A stretch of DNA of 64,000 nucleotides from Chitinophagaceae bacterium. Its GTDB lineage: Bacteria > Bacteroidota > Bacteroidia > Chitinophagales > Chitinophagaceae. The notes under the pieces were generated by a model that saw only the letters and a program-made list of their open reading frames with translations, did not search any database and was not told the DNA's origin. The position numbers and the translations under genes are program-made. The DNA is taken from contig JADLCD010000091.1 of the NCBI GenBank assembly GCA_020847395.1, positions 1 through 64,000 on the forward strand. Reading direction: 5' to 3'. Positions 45,644 to 53,662 of this stretch are shown here, in pieces. Within the stretch, counting starts at the first letter, position 1. Each line of letters begins with the position of its first letter.

Positions 45644-46420
45644 ATGAAGATGAACGATGCGTTAAAGGCATTTCTCGACCGTAAGGCAGAAGAATATAAT
45701 AAGCCTTCATTCATTAAAAATGATCCCATCAGCATACCGCACCGGTTTACTAAAAAACAGGATATAGAAATAGCCGCATTCTTTGCCGCCATACTTGCCT
45801 GGGGTAATCGTACTATCATCATCAATAAGAGTAGTGAGCTGATGCGGTTGATGGGCAATCAGCCCTATGAATTTTGCCTGAATTATTCGGATAATGATTT
45901 GAAGCGGCTGCTTGATTTTAAGCATCGCACCTTTAATGCAACAGACATTTTATATTTTGTTGAATTCTTTCATCAGCATTATTCACAATCAAACTCATTG
46001 GAAACGGCCTTCACTCGTGGTTTAAAAGGGAAGGAGCTTACTGTGGAAAATGCCTTGCGCCAATTCTATACTTATTTTTTTTCGCTGGATGATGCGCCGC
46101 AAAGAACAAGAAAACATATTGCCACACCCGACCGGAAATCTACCTGCAAGCGACTGAATATGTTTTTAAGATGGATGGTGCGCAAAGACAAAGCGGGTGT
46201 AGACTTTGGCTTATGGAAACAGCTATCGCCTGCGCAATTGATTTGTCCGATTGATGTGCATGTTGCCCGTGTTGCAAAAAGACTGAACTTAGTAACCCGC
46301 ACACAAACGGACTGGCTTACGGCAATTGAATTAACGGAACATCTGAAATTATTACAGCCGGACGACCCGGTTAAATATGATTTTGCTTTATTTGGTTTAG
46401 GTATGGTGGAAAAATTCTGA
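45644..46420 (+). CDS. TIGR02757 (DUF2400) family protein
   Basis: The 258-residue product starts MKMNDALKAFLDRKAEEYNK and contains DIEIAAFFAAILAWGNRTIIINKS and, late in the chain, PIDVHVARVAKRLNL. These are the features of TIGR02757, a Bacteroidota/Spirochaete family with a helix-hairpin-helix DNA-glycosylase-like fold and no proven activity. The D-V-H-V-A-R pattern resembles the position of the catalytic Asp in endonuclease III-type enzymes, but no Fe-S cysteine cluster is present. It starts 3 bp after metB and overlaps the next gene by 1 bp. Confidence 0.82.
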   Translation: MKMNDALKAFLDRKAEEYNKPSFIKNDPISIPHRFTKKQDIEIAAFFAAILAWGNRTIIINKSSELMRLMGNQPYEFCLNYSDNDLKRLLDFKHRTFNATDILYFVEFFHQHYSQSNSLETAFTRGLKGKELTVENALRQFYTYFFSLDDAPQRTRKHIATPDRKSTCKRLNMFLRWMVRKDKAGVDFGLWKQLSPAQLICPIDVHVARVAKRLNLVTRTQTDWLTAIELTEHLKLLQPDDPVKYDFALFGLGMVEKF

Positions 46421-46743
46421 TGATTATGGAAAGGGAAGTTATACAATCATTACAAGAGCCTTTATCCCTTCAGTTAAATGATAACCTTACTGAAGAAGGG
46501 TTAAAGCGGATTATTGCGGAAAGAGTAAATGATTTGATTCAACATGATTTTGCTCAACTCACGCAACTCCTGTACCGGGTAGATATTAATGAAGCTCGTC
46601 TGAAAAAACTTTTGAACGAAGCGGAGGAAAAAGACGCTGCGGAAATAATTGCCGTGCTGATTATAGAAAGGCAGGTGCAGAAATGGGAAAGCAGAAAAGC
46701 ATTTAAACAGAATAATAATATTAGTGAAGAAGAGCAATGGTAA
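46420..46743 (+). CDS. Small unknown protein
   Basis: The 107-residue product is rich in Glu, Leu and Ile and predicted all-helical (for example FAQLTQLLYRVDINEARLKKL and AAEIIAVLIIERQVQKWESRK). No cysteine, signal or membrane helix is present. It overlaps the stop of TIGR02757 by 1 bp (TGATG), so it is coupled to that gene; ATG 46426 is an alternative start. I know no function; it seems to be a lineage-specific partner of the TIGR02757 gene. Confidence 0.68.
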   Translation: MIMEREVIQSLQEPLSLQLNDNLTEEGLKRIIAERVNDLIQHDFAQLTQLLYRVDINEARLKKLLNEAEEKDAAEIIAVLIIERQVQKWESRKAFKQNNNISEEEQW

Positions 46744-46746
46744 CAA

Positions 46747-46830
46747 TTATCCTTTTTTAATATAGTGATATGCCTGCTGCAATACGTTCTTTGCCTGATT
46801 ATCAATAACGATTTTTAGCTTTGCTACCAT
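46747..46830 (-). pseudogene. Truncated RelE/ParE-type toxin
   Basis: The ATG at 46828-46830 overlaps the end of the antitoxin gene by 7 bp, the normal toxin-antitoxin arrangement. The frame gives MVAKLKIVIDNQAKNVLQQA then YHYIKKG and stops after 27 codons. It resembles the first strand and helix of RelE/ParE toxins (V-x-W-x-x-x-A-x-x-x-L-x-x-x-Y-x-Y-I-x-x-x-S), which are normally 90-105 residues. A run of six A sits at the break, but shifting frame does not recover the rest, because the DNA beyond belongs to the opposite-strand gene ending at 46743. The 3' two thirds are deleted. Confidence 0.6.
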
Positions 46831-47045
46831 GCTTTCATTTCTTTCTCCAGCTCTTCCAATGTTGTAAACTCATCTCTGCTTATCCGTGCCATTGCCTCAT
46901 CCAGTTCATGGTTATATTGTTCAATGGTAGTACTTTCTTCAGGCTTGGTATTGTCATCTTTTAAAAATGATTTCATCATTGCCAGCAATAATTTCTTTTG
47001 CGGTTCGCTAAGCCTCACAAAATATTGTATCAATTCTCTATACAA
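46824..47045 (-). CDS. Antitoxin-like small protein (orphaned)
   Basis: The 73-residue product starts MYRELIQYFVRLSEPQKKLL. Its C-terminal part is acidic and toxin-binding-like (TIEQYNHELDEAMARISRDEFTTLEELEKEMKAW), as in RelB/ParD-type antitoxins. Its stop overlaps the start of the toxin relic. The gene looks intact while the toxin is broken, so it may be retained by chance or may still neutralise related toxins elsewhere. No separate DNA-binding motif is evident. Confidence 0.62.
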   Translation of the reverse strand: MYRELIQYFVRLSEPQKKLLLAMMKSFLKDDNTKPEESTTIEQYNHELDEAMARISRDEFTTLEELEKEMKAW

Positions 47046-47115
47046 TACGCTTGCTATAACATTCGTGTTTCTACAAATTTAGCTTTAAAGGCATAGTTTA
47101 GAGCGGAAGTGATAA

Positions 47116-47661
47116 CCCCTGCGGAATTATGGAAAAGGATTTGGCAGGCGGAACATACTTGATATGAGACGATTTTACCTTGCTTATCAGAAATGGCAGG
47201 CAGTGCCTGCCAAATTGAGTTGGACACATTTTGTAACGCTACTTGGCGTTTCAGACGATACTGTAAGAAAGTTTTACGAGAAACAAACTACGCTTGAAAA
47301 CTGGGGTTATCGTGAATTGGAAAGACAAATTGATTCTTCCCTGTTTGAACGGCTTGCATTGAGCAAAGACAAGAAAGGCGTTTTGCAACTTTCGGAGAAA
47401 GGACATATTGTTTCTAAGCCTACAGAAGTAATTAAAGACCCTTATGTTTTAGACTTTCTGAAAATACCGCAAAGCCACCGAATGACCGAGAAAGCCCTTG
47501 AACAAAAAATTATTGATAATCTTCAAATGTTTTTGCTTGAATTGGGAAAAGGTTTTGCCTTTATAGCAAGACAATATAAAATCTCGCTTCGCAATAAGCA
47601 TTATTACATTGACCTTATTTTCTATCATCGTATTCTAAAATGCTTTGTACTGATTGATTTG
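47116..47661 (+). pseudogene. YhcG/DUF1016 nuclease, left part (split and 5'-truncated)
   Basis: The open frame reads NYGKGFGRRNILDMRRFYLAYQKW, FYEKQTTLENWGYRELERQIDS, TEKALEQKIIDNLQMFLLELGKGFAF and DLIFYHRILKCFVLIDL. This is the DUF1016 N-terminal domain followed by the start of the PDDEXK-type nuclease fold (DLIFYH and the CFVLIDL strand). The match begins about 50-60 residues inside the family; before it an in-frame stop lies at 47113-47115, so the 5' end was lost independently. After Leu at 47659-47661 the frame runs into the mobile element and adds a foreign LCCTQHNRSYVV tail. An intact 178-residue protein from the ATG at 47164 can be read but would lack both ends of the family. Confidence 0.82.
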
Positions 47662-47682
47662 TTATGTTGCACCCAACATAAC
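47661..47682. repeat. 22-bp palindrome at the left end of the element
   Basis: GTTATGTTG, loop CACC, CAACATAAC: perfect 9-bp arms. It lies between the left nuclease flank and the 48-bp terminal repeat and has no counterpart at the right end, where only one base separates the repeat from the flank. It carries the TTATGTTG word that is also in the terminal repeat, so it may be a recombinase binding site or a terminal remnant. Confidence 0.7.
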
Positions 47683-47730
47683 AGGTCTTATGTTGTGTAA
47701 GCAGTTATGTGCTGTTGAACTGCTATTTTG
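47683..47730 (+). repeat. Left terminal inverted repeat
   Basis: The 48-bp sequence begins AGGTCTTATGTTGTGTAAGC and ends TATTTTG. Its reverse complement lies at 60444-60491; the outer 35 bp are identical and differences fall at three inner positions. A further inner inverted copy of GCAGTTATGTG (47701-47711) lies at 47763-47773. Confidence 0.9.
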
Positions 47731-47782
47731 TACAATGTAGCCAGTTACAATTTTTTTACCAACACATAACTGCCATTGTTTT

Positions 47783-48793
47783 TTATAAATTTTCCAAAAA
47801 GGCCATCAGTCCTTTGTCATCCCGCCAGTGTGTAGCGTTATTGTTTCCCTCGATTTCACAACATGCTAAGGCTCTTGCCTTCATTTCCATGTCAACCTCC
47901 GCATAGATATTGGTCGTATTGATTGATACATGCCCTAGCCAGGCTCTGATTGTATTCATATCTACACCTGCCTGAAGCAAGTGTGTTGCTGTTGTATGCC
48001 GTATGGTATGAGGACTGACTTTCTTTTGCTTGATTTCAGGAAACTCTTCTGCCACTTGTTTGGCGTACCTTTTTACCATTGCATGGATGCCGAAGCGGGT
48101 GATGGGTTGTTTAAGCCGATTTAAAAAAAGATGATCCTGTGATGATCGCAGGGAAGCTATTGAGTCAAGCTCCAATGCGGTTTGTTTCCATAAAGGGCAA
48201 CGCCGGGCCTTATTCCCCTTTCCTCTGATCAATACAGTAGCCACATTTCCTTTTGATGCTCCTTCTATGCTCAAGTCGCTTATTTTAACCTGAGCAGCTT
48301 CATCAGCGCGAGTACCCGTGTTATAGAGAAAAAGTAAAAGTATATAGTCTCGTCGTCCCTGACTATTTTGCCTGTTTGGTGCATTTAATAGTGCATCCAT
48401 TACCGGTTTTTCAAGATAAGTGATCAAAGTGTGCTTTGCTCGTTTAAATGGAATCATTTGAACTTGCCGACACCATTCCACGTACTCCGGATTGTGTAAT
48501 CCAACAAATTTGGCAAAAGCATGGATTGCGGCGAGTCGCTGGTTGCGGGTAGTAACCGAACAACCCCTAGTCGTTTCAAGTTCGTTAAGGAAAGCTTTAA
48601 CGACAGCGTGATCAATTTGCTCTACCAGCAGTTTGTCGATAGTCTTTTTAGTTTTCTTTGCGGCAAAAGGCAACAATAACCGGAAGGTATCCCGGTAACT
48701 TAACTGGGTATTTTTTGACAGGTTTTTGATGCTGATCAAATATTCCAACAAAATGCGTTTTATCCAGACGCCTATAAATGATATGTCTTTCAT
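47783..48793 (-). CDS. ritC: Tyrosine recombinase, third of the trio
   Basis: The 336-residue product has a core-binding SAM-like domain (ISIKNLSKNTQLSYRDTF, about residues 15-100) and a catalytic domain. The catalytic residues are Arg in YNTGTRADEAAQV, HxxR in SPHTIRHTTATHLL, His in WLGHVSINTTNIY and the nucleophile Tyr in that last motif. All are present, so it is probably active. Its ATG overlaps the stop of the second recombinase (ATGA, 48790-48793), giving translational coupling. As last gene of the trio it ends 53 bp from the left terminal repeat. Confidence 0.9.
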   Translation of the reverse strand: MKDISFIGVWIKRILLEYLISIKNLSKNTQLSYRDTFRLLLPFAAKKTKKTIDKLLVEQIDHAVVKAFLNELETTRGCSVTTRNQRLAAIHAFAKFVGLHNPEYVEWCRQVQMIPFKRAKHTLITYLEKPVMDALLNAPNRQNSQGRRDYILLLFLYNTGTRADEAAQVKISDLSIEGASKGNVATVLIRGKGNKARRCPLWKQTALELDSIASLRSSQDHLFLNRLKQPITRFGIHAMVKRYAKQVAEEFPEIKQKKVSPHTIRHTTATHLLQAGVDMNTIRAWLGHVSINTTNIYAEVDMEMKARALACCEIEGNNNATHWRDDKGLMAFLENL

Positions 48794-49734
48794 GATTTTT
48801 GTGTTTTAGTGTATTCTTCAAAACGGGCGCTTGCCTCCTGTAAAAGATCACTCGTCATGCTGAGATAAACAGAAGTGTGAGCTAATTGGCTATGCCCCAT
48901 GTAAACTGATAGTATCGGTAGTAACTGCTGAACGTCTTTGTTTTCCCGATACCAGTTCAACAGCACGTTAACAACAAAAGTATGCCTCAGATCATGTAGC
49001 CTTGGCTGGAAGTGGGCACGATCTTCTCGCCTTATTCCTGCATTCTTCCTTATCCTTTCGAAGATGCCCCGAAGTGTATCCGCGTAAAACGGTTCACCAT
49101 GCTGGTTTAAAAACAAATAGGCGTTAACCTGTTGCGATTGCTGATGTTCCTTACGCCATTGATGGAATTTTTTCAAGAGTTCTTTTACCTGCTGATTGAA
49201 TGGTACCAATCTCGATTTATAGAATTTCGATTGCTGGATCGTGACGACCAGGTTGTTCATATCAATATCACCTAGGGTAATAGACAATGCCTCATTAACT
49301 CTCAGCCCCAATGTATACATCAACACAAGAGAAGTTTGAACCATATAAGGTTCAATATGGCTTTTCAATTTTTGATAGGTCATTGCTCCATCAAAAAGAA
49401 GTTTCAGCTCCTGTTGCGAATATATGTACGGCACAAGGCCCTGGGGACGCTTTGGTAATGTCTTCGGCAGTGGCATTCTTGTCACATAGTTCCGAGTTAT
49501 TGCGTACCGGTATAAGCCTAAAAGCACAGTGTGCTTAACGAACCATCCTGTGGTTACTGTATTAGATTTTCCATAAAGGAATCGATGTACCATTTTTTCT
49601 GTTACAGAACCGATAGCCTTTTCCGGCCCAACTGCCGAACAAAAAGCCTTTAGGCAAGTCTCGTTCGATTTGAACTTTTCGCCAAGCGATTTTCTATAAT
49701 GCACATATTGAGTGACTAATTGATACAGTTTCAT
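48790..49734 (-). CDS. ritB: Tyrosine recombinase, second of the trio
   Basis: The product has 314 residues from ATG 49734 (MKLYQLVTQYVHYRKSLGEK). This start is supported by a GGGAGG Shine-Dalgarno 7 nt upstream and an ATGA overlap with the first recombinase; the longer frame would begin with TTG at 49749. Catalytic residues: Arg in MYTLGLRVNEALSI, HxxR in LHDLRHTFVVNVLL, His in YMGHSQLAHTSVYLS and Tyr in the same motif. The spacing between HxxR and the late His is long, with an inserted YRENKDVQQLLPIL, as seen in RIT second recombinases. Confidence 0.9.
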   Translation of the reverse strand: MKLYQLVTQYVHYRKSLGEKFKSNETCLKAFCSAVGPEKAIGSVTEKMVHRFLYGKSNTVTTGWFVKHTVLLGLYRYAITRNYVTRMPLPKTLPKRPQGLVPYIYSQQELKLLFDGAMTYQKLKSHIEPYMVQTSLVLMYTLGLRVNEALSITLGDIDMNNLVVTIQQSKFYKSRLVPFNQQVKELLKKFHQWRKEHQQSQQVNAYLFLNQHGEPFYADTLRGIFERIRKNAGIRREDRAHFQPRLHDLRHTFVVNVLLNWYRENKDVQQLLPILSVYMGHSQLAHTSVYLSMTSDLLQEASARFEEYTKTQKS

Positions 49735-51344
49735 AATAAGCCCTCCCAATTTTGTTCAGCAACCTTGCGAAGATTTACCAAGTCTACTTTTGTATAGATC
49801 CGTGTTGTTTCTAGCTCCTGATGTCCGAGGTGGTCGCTGATTTCTTTTAAGCAAAAGCCTTCATTAATTAAATGGGTTGCGCAGGCATGCCGCAATGCAT
49901 GAGGGCCAAGATGTTTGATTGGTAGAGAGAGTGGTTTAAGCCTTCTATTGACAATGGCGTAGATTGCTTGGGCAGTCAAGGGATGATACGGCGAACGCCG
50001 GGCGATAAACAATTCTTTCGATCTGCAATGCGATGGTCTTACTTCCTTCAGGTACCTCAATATTGCTTCTCCAACAGTTTTGGATAGCGGGAAGATTTGT
50101 GGTTTTGACCTTTTTGCCCTTCTTAAATAAATCTGCTCATTTTTCCAATCAATATCTTGCAACTTCAACCCAGCAACCTCGCTTCTGCGCATCCCATACA
50201 CTGTAAGCAGTAGTAAGATTGGATAATCTCGGATATCTGTAGAATAGTCCGTTTGACTATTAGCCACCAACTTTTTTACATCTTCCCAATGTGGCGCGGA
50301 AGGAAGTGTTTCGTAACGATAAACTCGGGGGGACTTAATAGAAGTAGCGATTCCCCTTTGACACCATTTTTGATTCTCGGCGTATCTTAAAAAAGACCGG
50401 ATTACCGACGCATATGATTGTACAGACCTTCTGGAGTATCTATCCACATCGTATTTCATTGTCAGCACCTCGTCGACTGTGCCCGGTAAAATAGCTGCAA
50501 ACGTCTGCACCCGCGTGCTTATAAGAATCAAAAAATTCTTCAACAATGAAGTCCGTATATAAATAGTTTCTTCTGCAAGACCCTGTTCTTGCAACATGTA
50601 TTCCAAGTATTTATCCAAATACTCCTGGAATGGGGTGGCTGGTTTCGGGTCTTCCATTAAACAGCCTAACATTTTAAACCAGTTTACAGCATAATAGATG
50701 AACCGTCTTTGGGAGAATTTGGAATAATTGTTATTCCGTCGAACGACCATTTTGTTTGTAGCCCATTTTTGTGCGGCGTCATTAATCTCTTGGATGGACA
50801 TCAAGCGAATGCTATAGAACTTCAGAAAATCCATAATAATCAACAGGTAGGTGGCAATTATACGAAGAGAACCATCTTTAGCTTTTAGATCAGCCCTATG
50901 CTGCAAATACTGTAGACGCTCGTTCAATAACGGGGCAGATGTATGGCGCTTGAGGGCGTGCCTTCGCTCAAATAGATGATTGAACAGAGAGATTTGACCC
51001 TCAGAGGGACAGGCTAAATGATTGATCCTTTTTAACCAGTTTATGGCAATTGATGTGAACTTCTTTCTACCCGATGGGGAGACTCTTTTTTTCTGCTGAT
51101 GATGATGTGGCGACTTTGACCAGGCTGTTGCTGCGTGTTCGATATCGTCAATCGTAACAATTTCATCCTTTTCCAAGCGAAGGAACTGAACAATCCGCAA
51201 AAGGTATTCTGCAGCAGTCTTCAGCGTACCATGGCTACATCCTTTGTCTGCCAGATACTGTAGGTGTTCTTCTCGCTCTTTTAGCAGCGGCGCTTCCAGG
51301 TGTTTATTTAAATAATAAGTACGCCTGATTAATTGTTGTAGCAT
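49731..51344 (-). CDS. ritA: Tyrosine recombinase, first of the trio, with duplicated N-terminal domain
   Basis: The 537-residue product has a C-terminal catalytic domain with Arg in LTVYGMRRSEVAGLKL, HxxR in GPHALRHACATHLI, His in HLGHQELETTRIY and the nucleophile Tyr in that motif. The N-terminal 220 residues contain two copies of a ~100-residue unit. Copy 1 (about 18-115) starts APLLKEREEHLQYLADKGCS and continues to SIAINWLKRINHL; copy 2 (about 135-225) starts APLLNERLQYLQHRADLKAK and continues to YYAVNWFKMLGCL. A normal core-binding domain follows (FQEYLDKYLEYMLQEQGLAEETI). Start ATG 51344, with a perfect AAGGAGG 6 nt upstream. It overlaps the second gene by 4 bp. Confidence 0.9.
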   Translation of the reverse strand: MLQQLIRRTYYLNKHLEAPLLKEREEHLQYLADKGCSHGTLKTAAEYLLRIVQFLRLEKDEIVTIDDIEHAATAWSKSPHHHQQKKRVSPSGRKKFTSIAINWLKRINHLACPSEGQISLFNHLFERRHALKRHTSAPLLNERLQYLQHRADLKAKDGSLRIIATYLLIIMDFLKFYSIRLMSIQEINDAAQKWATNKMVVRRNNNYSKFSQRRFIYYAVNWFKMLGCLMEDPKPATPFQEYLDKYLEYMLQEQGLAEETIYIRTSLLKNFLILISTRVQTFAAILPGTVDEVLTMKYDVDRYSRRSVQSYASVIRSFLRYAENQKWCQRGIATSIKSPRVYRYETLPSAPHWEDVKKLVANSQTDYSTDIRDYPILLLLTVYGMRRSEVAGLKLQDIDWKNEQIYLRRAKRSKPQIFPLSKTVGEAILRYLKEVRPSHCRSKELFIARRSPYHPLTAQAIYAIVNRRLKPLSLPIKHLGPHALRHACATHLINEGFCLKEISDHLGHQELETTRIYTKVDLVNLRKVAEQNWEGLL

Positions 51345-51350
51345 GATTGT

Positions 51351-51357
51351 CCTCCTT
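51351..51357 (-). promoter_or_regulatory. Perfect Shine-Dalgarno before the first recombinase
   Basis: AAGGAGG (minus strand) lies 6 nt before the ATG at 51344. Bacteroidota genes normally lack such a site, and the cargo genes of this element also lack one. The second recombinase has GGGAGG as well. This suggests the recombinase module has a different origin from the cargo, or needs to be translated in many hosts. Confidence 0.75.
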
Positions 51358-51512
51358 TTCTTCCAAAAGGTAAAGAGGATTGATTAACAACTTATTTCGC
51401 TAACGTTGTTTAATGTATGTTTTGATATAACTATTCAATCTTCTTTCATTGTTTTAACAGTGCGAAGATTGACACTACTTTTTCAATCTTTCGGGAAAAC
51501 CGTCACCTGGAA

Positions 51513-52481
51513 TCATTCATGTTTTAAATCGATCTTACCGGTCTCATCCAAACCCGCCCTTAACCCCTTTGCTAATAGTGCAGCGTTTCCTACACCCCAA
51601 TAATGCAGAAAGAAAATTTTTGGTTCTTCGTGTACCATGTGGTTGTGAACTGCTACTACTTCAATCCCATTTTCAACTAATGCTTTAATTACAGGCGCTA
51701 CTTCGTTTTCCAACATGGTAAAGTCTCCACATACTGCTGCTTTTTCAGGCGAACCTTGCCAAGCAGCCCAGGTATTGAAGCCCATAAATGTGCTTACAGG
51801 TATACCATGTTCCAGTAACTGAATATCGGGTCTGCCAATGGTATATTTATAAACTCCTTTGCTTAATTCACCTTTTTTACCAACGATAGAATCCAGTGTG
51901 GCAATATTCAATGTATTTATAGCACTATCCGCTTTTGGAGATTTTGGATCAACACCCCGCGACGCTGTTACCTTATCAAATATGGCTTTTACACCATTTG
52001 CCAATGTCGTAACATCTGAAGTCCGATCAATATGCATATACATTACATTAGGGTGGTTACGTACAAAATGATTGTGAATAGCAGTGATGGAAAATCCCTG
52101 ACGTATGACCTCTGCCTGTACTGGTTTCAGATCTGTTTCTGTAAGAATAATATCGCCCATAACCATCGCGCTGTCTCCACAAGGGGTAAATGCCGCCCAA
52201 CTACTTAACCCCATTGGCGGAATTATTTTAAAACCGTCAACAACAATCTTAAGATCATTTTGCGGTATGGTTATTTTATACTCACCTTTTTTTTCGGTGC
52301 CCTTCATTCCGGTTAACTGCTCAATCTTTGCAATATCTAGTCTGGTGCTGCCCGGCGCACATTTAATGGGTACGCTTTTTGCATGAGAAGAATCTGGAGT
52401 TGGCGCTGCAGATTTGGTCTGTTGTTGATTGCAGGAATAAAATATTATGCCTGTCAATATAATGATGAAAGCCTGTTTCAT
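51513..52481 (-). CDS. Lipoprotein with two DUF1259 domains
   Basis: The 322-residue product has a lipoprotein signal ending FYSC (Cys about 17) followed by NQQQTKSAA. Two copies of the DUF1259 fold follow. Copy 1 (about 45-165) has KKGEYKITIPQND, MGLSSWAAFTPCGDSAMVMGD and ITAIHNHFVRNHPNVMYMHI; copy 2 (about 185-315) has GVYKYTIGRPDI, FMGFNTWAAWQGSPEKAAVCGD and VVAVHNHMVHEEPKIFFLHYWG. Each copy has a conserved H-N-H plus a later His, suggesting a metal site (inference). The function of DUF1259 is unknown. It sits 56 bp downstream of the efflux adaptor gene and ends the cargo operon. Confidence 0.85.
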   Translation of the reverse strand: MKQAFIIILTGIIFYSCNQQQTKSAAPTPDSSHAKSVPIKCAPGSTRLDIAKIEQLTGMKGTEKKGEYKITIPQNDLKIVVDGFKIIPPMGLSSWAAFTPCGDSAMVMGDIILTETDLKPVQAEVIRQGFSITAIHNHFVRNHPNVMYMHIDRTSDVTTLANGVKAIFDKVTASRGVDPKSPKADSAINTLNIATLDSIVGKKGELSKGVYKYTIGRPDIQLLEHGIPVSTFMGFNTWAAWQGSPEKAAVCGDFTMLENEVAPVIKALVENGIEVVAVHNHMVHEEPKIFFLHYWGVGNAALLAKGLRAGLDETGKIDLKHE

Positions 52482-52537
52482 AATTTATTGTTTTATGAGT
52501 GTTTGAAATGGTGTTCAAATCTTGTACCTGATATTGT

Positions 52538-53662
52538 TTATTTTGAAACGGCAGCAATCACTTTTGTTCCTGTTTTTAACTCCTCGTTCCCTTTTACTGC
52601 AATCGTATCTCCTGCTTTCAAATCCCCAAATATTTCCTGTTTTTCACCCATATTAAAGCCCGCTCTCACATCTATCCATTGAGCAGTATCGCCCGATATT
52701 TTAATTACAAACTTTCGTTCCAATGTAGTTGCCACTGCAGACACAGGTACAATAAATGAAAGATTGGAACGAACAAAATTGAACTTTACATCTGCATAAC
52801 TTCCAGACTTCAACTCGCCGGTAGGATTAGGCACTTCAAATTCCCAGATTTCACTGCGGGTACTGTTATCAATACTGCCCGATTTTCTTACCAGCTTTGC
52901 ATTATATTTTTTGTCAGGTAAAGAGCGGGTGGTTAGTTCGCCAACATTATTTGCCAATATAGCATTTGTATAGATTTCAGGGACGGCAACCTGCAACCTT
53001 AATGCCGTATTATTTTCCAATTCAAACAAGGGTTTTTCATTCGGGTTGCCAACAAATGAGCCTACCACAATATTTCTTTTAGTGATGATTCCGTTATAAG
53101 GCGCAATGACGGTTAAATATTTTCCAATTTGTCGGTACGATGATGCTGCTAACACAGCCGCATTGTAATCCGAACTATCCGCCAACATTTTATTTTTTGT
53201 GCTTTCCAGTTCAGATGGTGCGATTACACCATGACCCTTTGAAGCGGTATTTATGCGTTCGAAATAATCTTTGCTTGAAAGATAACGTGAGTAAGCTGTT
53301 TTTACTTTTTCGTTTAACTCCTGCACACGTGTATTAATTTCAGGCGCATTTATCCATGCAAGCACTTGTCCCTTCATCACCCTTGAACCAATATCAACAT
53401 TCAGCTTTTTAATATACCCCTGCACTTTAGCCCTTATTTCAGCATTTTCATTGGGCAATAATTCACCCGGTAATGCAATGGATTTCTTTGCAGAATCTTT
53501 ATGCAACAAAAAAGCTTTCAAGGAGTCTGGTTTTGCCTCTTTCTTGTCCGCGTTAAACACTTGTTGCTGTTGTTGATTGCAAGAGATTACAATAACCGAA
53601 AGCATAATTAAGACTGACAAAACTTTCGCCGGTGGTGATATACAGTTAACTATTTTTATCAT
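52538..53662 (-). CDS. RND efflux periplasmic adaptor (membrane fusion protein)
   Basis: The 374-residue lipoprotein begins MIKIVNCISPPAKVLSVLIM and has lipobox VIVISC. The frame extends to 53683, but ATG 53662 fits the signal better and overlaps the RND stop by 17 bp. The MFP architecture is complete: a barrel-sandwich half with LPGELLPNENAEIRAKVQGY, an alpha-hairpin (about 105-165), the second half GKYLTVIAPYNGIITKR, and a membrane-proximal domain ending ELKTGTKVI. It links the RND pump to TolC. No His/Met-rich metal site is seen, which argues against a copper/silver adaptor of the CusB type. Confidence 0.9.
   Translation of the reverse strand: MIKIVNCISPPAKVLSVLIMLSVIVISCNQQQQQVFNADKKEAKPDSLKAFLLHKDSAKKSIALPGELLPNENAEIRAKVQGYIKKLNVDIGSRVMKGQVLAWINAPEINTRVQELNEKVKTAYSRYLSSKDYFERINTASKGHGVIAPSELESTKNKMLADSSDYNAAVLAASSYRQIGKYLTVIAPYNGIITKRNIVVGSFVGNPNEKPLFELENNTALRLQVAVPEIYTNAILANNVGELTTRSLPDKKYNAKLVRKSGSIDNSTRSEIWEFEVPNPTGELKSGSYADVKFNFVRSNLSFIVPVSAVATTLERKFVIKISGDTAQWIDVRAGFNMGEKQEIFGDLKAGDTIAVKGNEELKTGTKVIAAVSK

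Noticed and set aside
46554-46805. Minus-strand 83-residue frame opposite the small helical gene
   Set aside because: Its Ser/Cys/Leu-rich composition is the shadow of the plus-strand coding sequence; only the 27-codon toxin start in a different frame is meaningful.
47164-47700. Apparent intact 178-residue gene
   Set aside because: It lacks the N-terminal ~60 residues and the C-terminal third of DUF1016, and its last 12 residues come from the mobile element; it is a fragment.
47783-51344. Tn554-type transposon or conjugative (CTnDOT-type) element
   Set aside because: Tn554 has TnpA/TnpB/TnpC of which TnpC is not a tyrosine recombinase, and lacks long inverted repeats; no tra or mob genes are present. 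Three true tyrosine recombinases with inverted repeats fit RIT.
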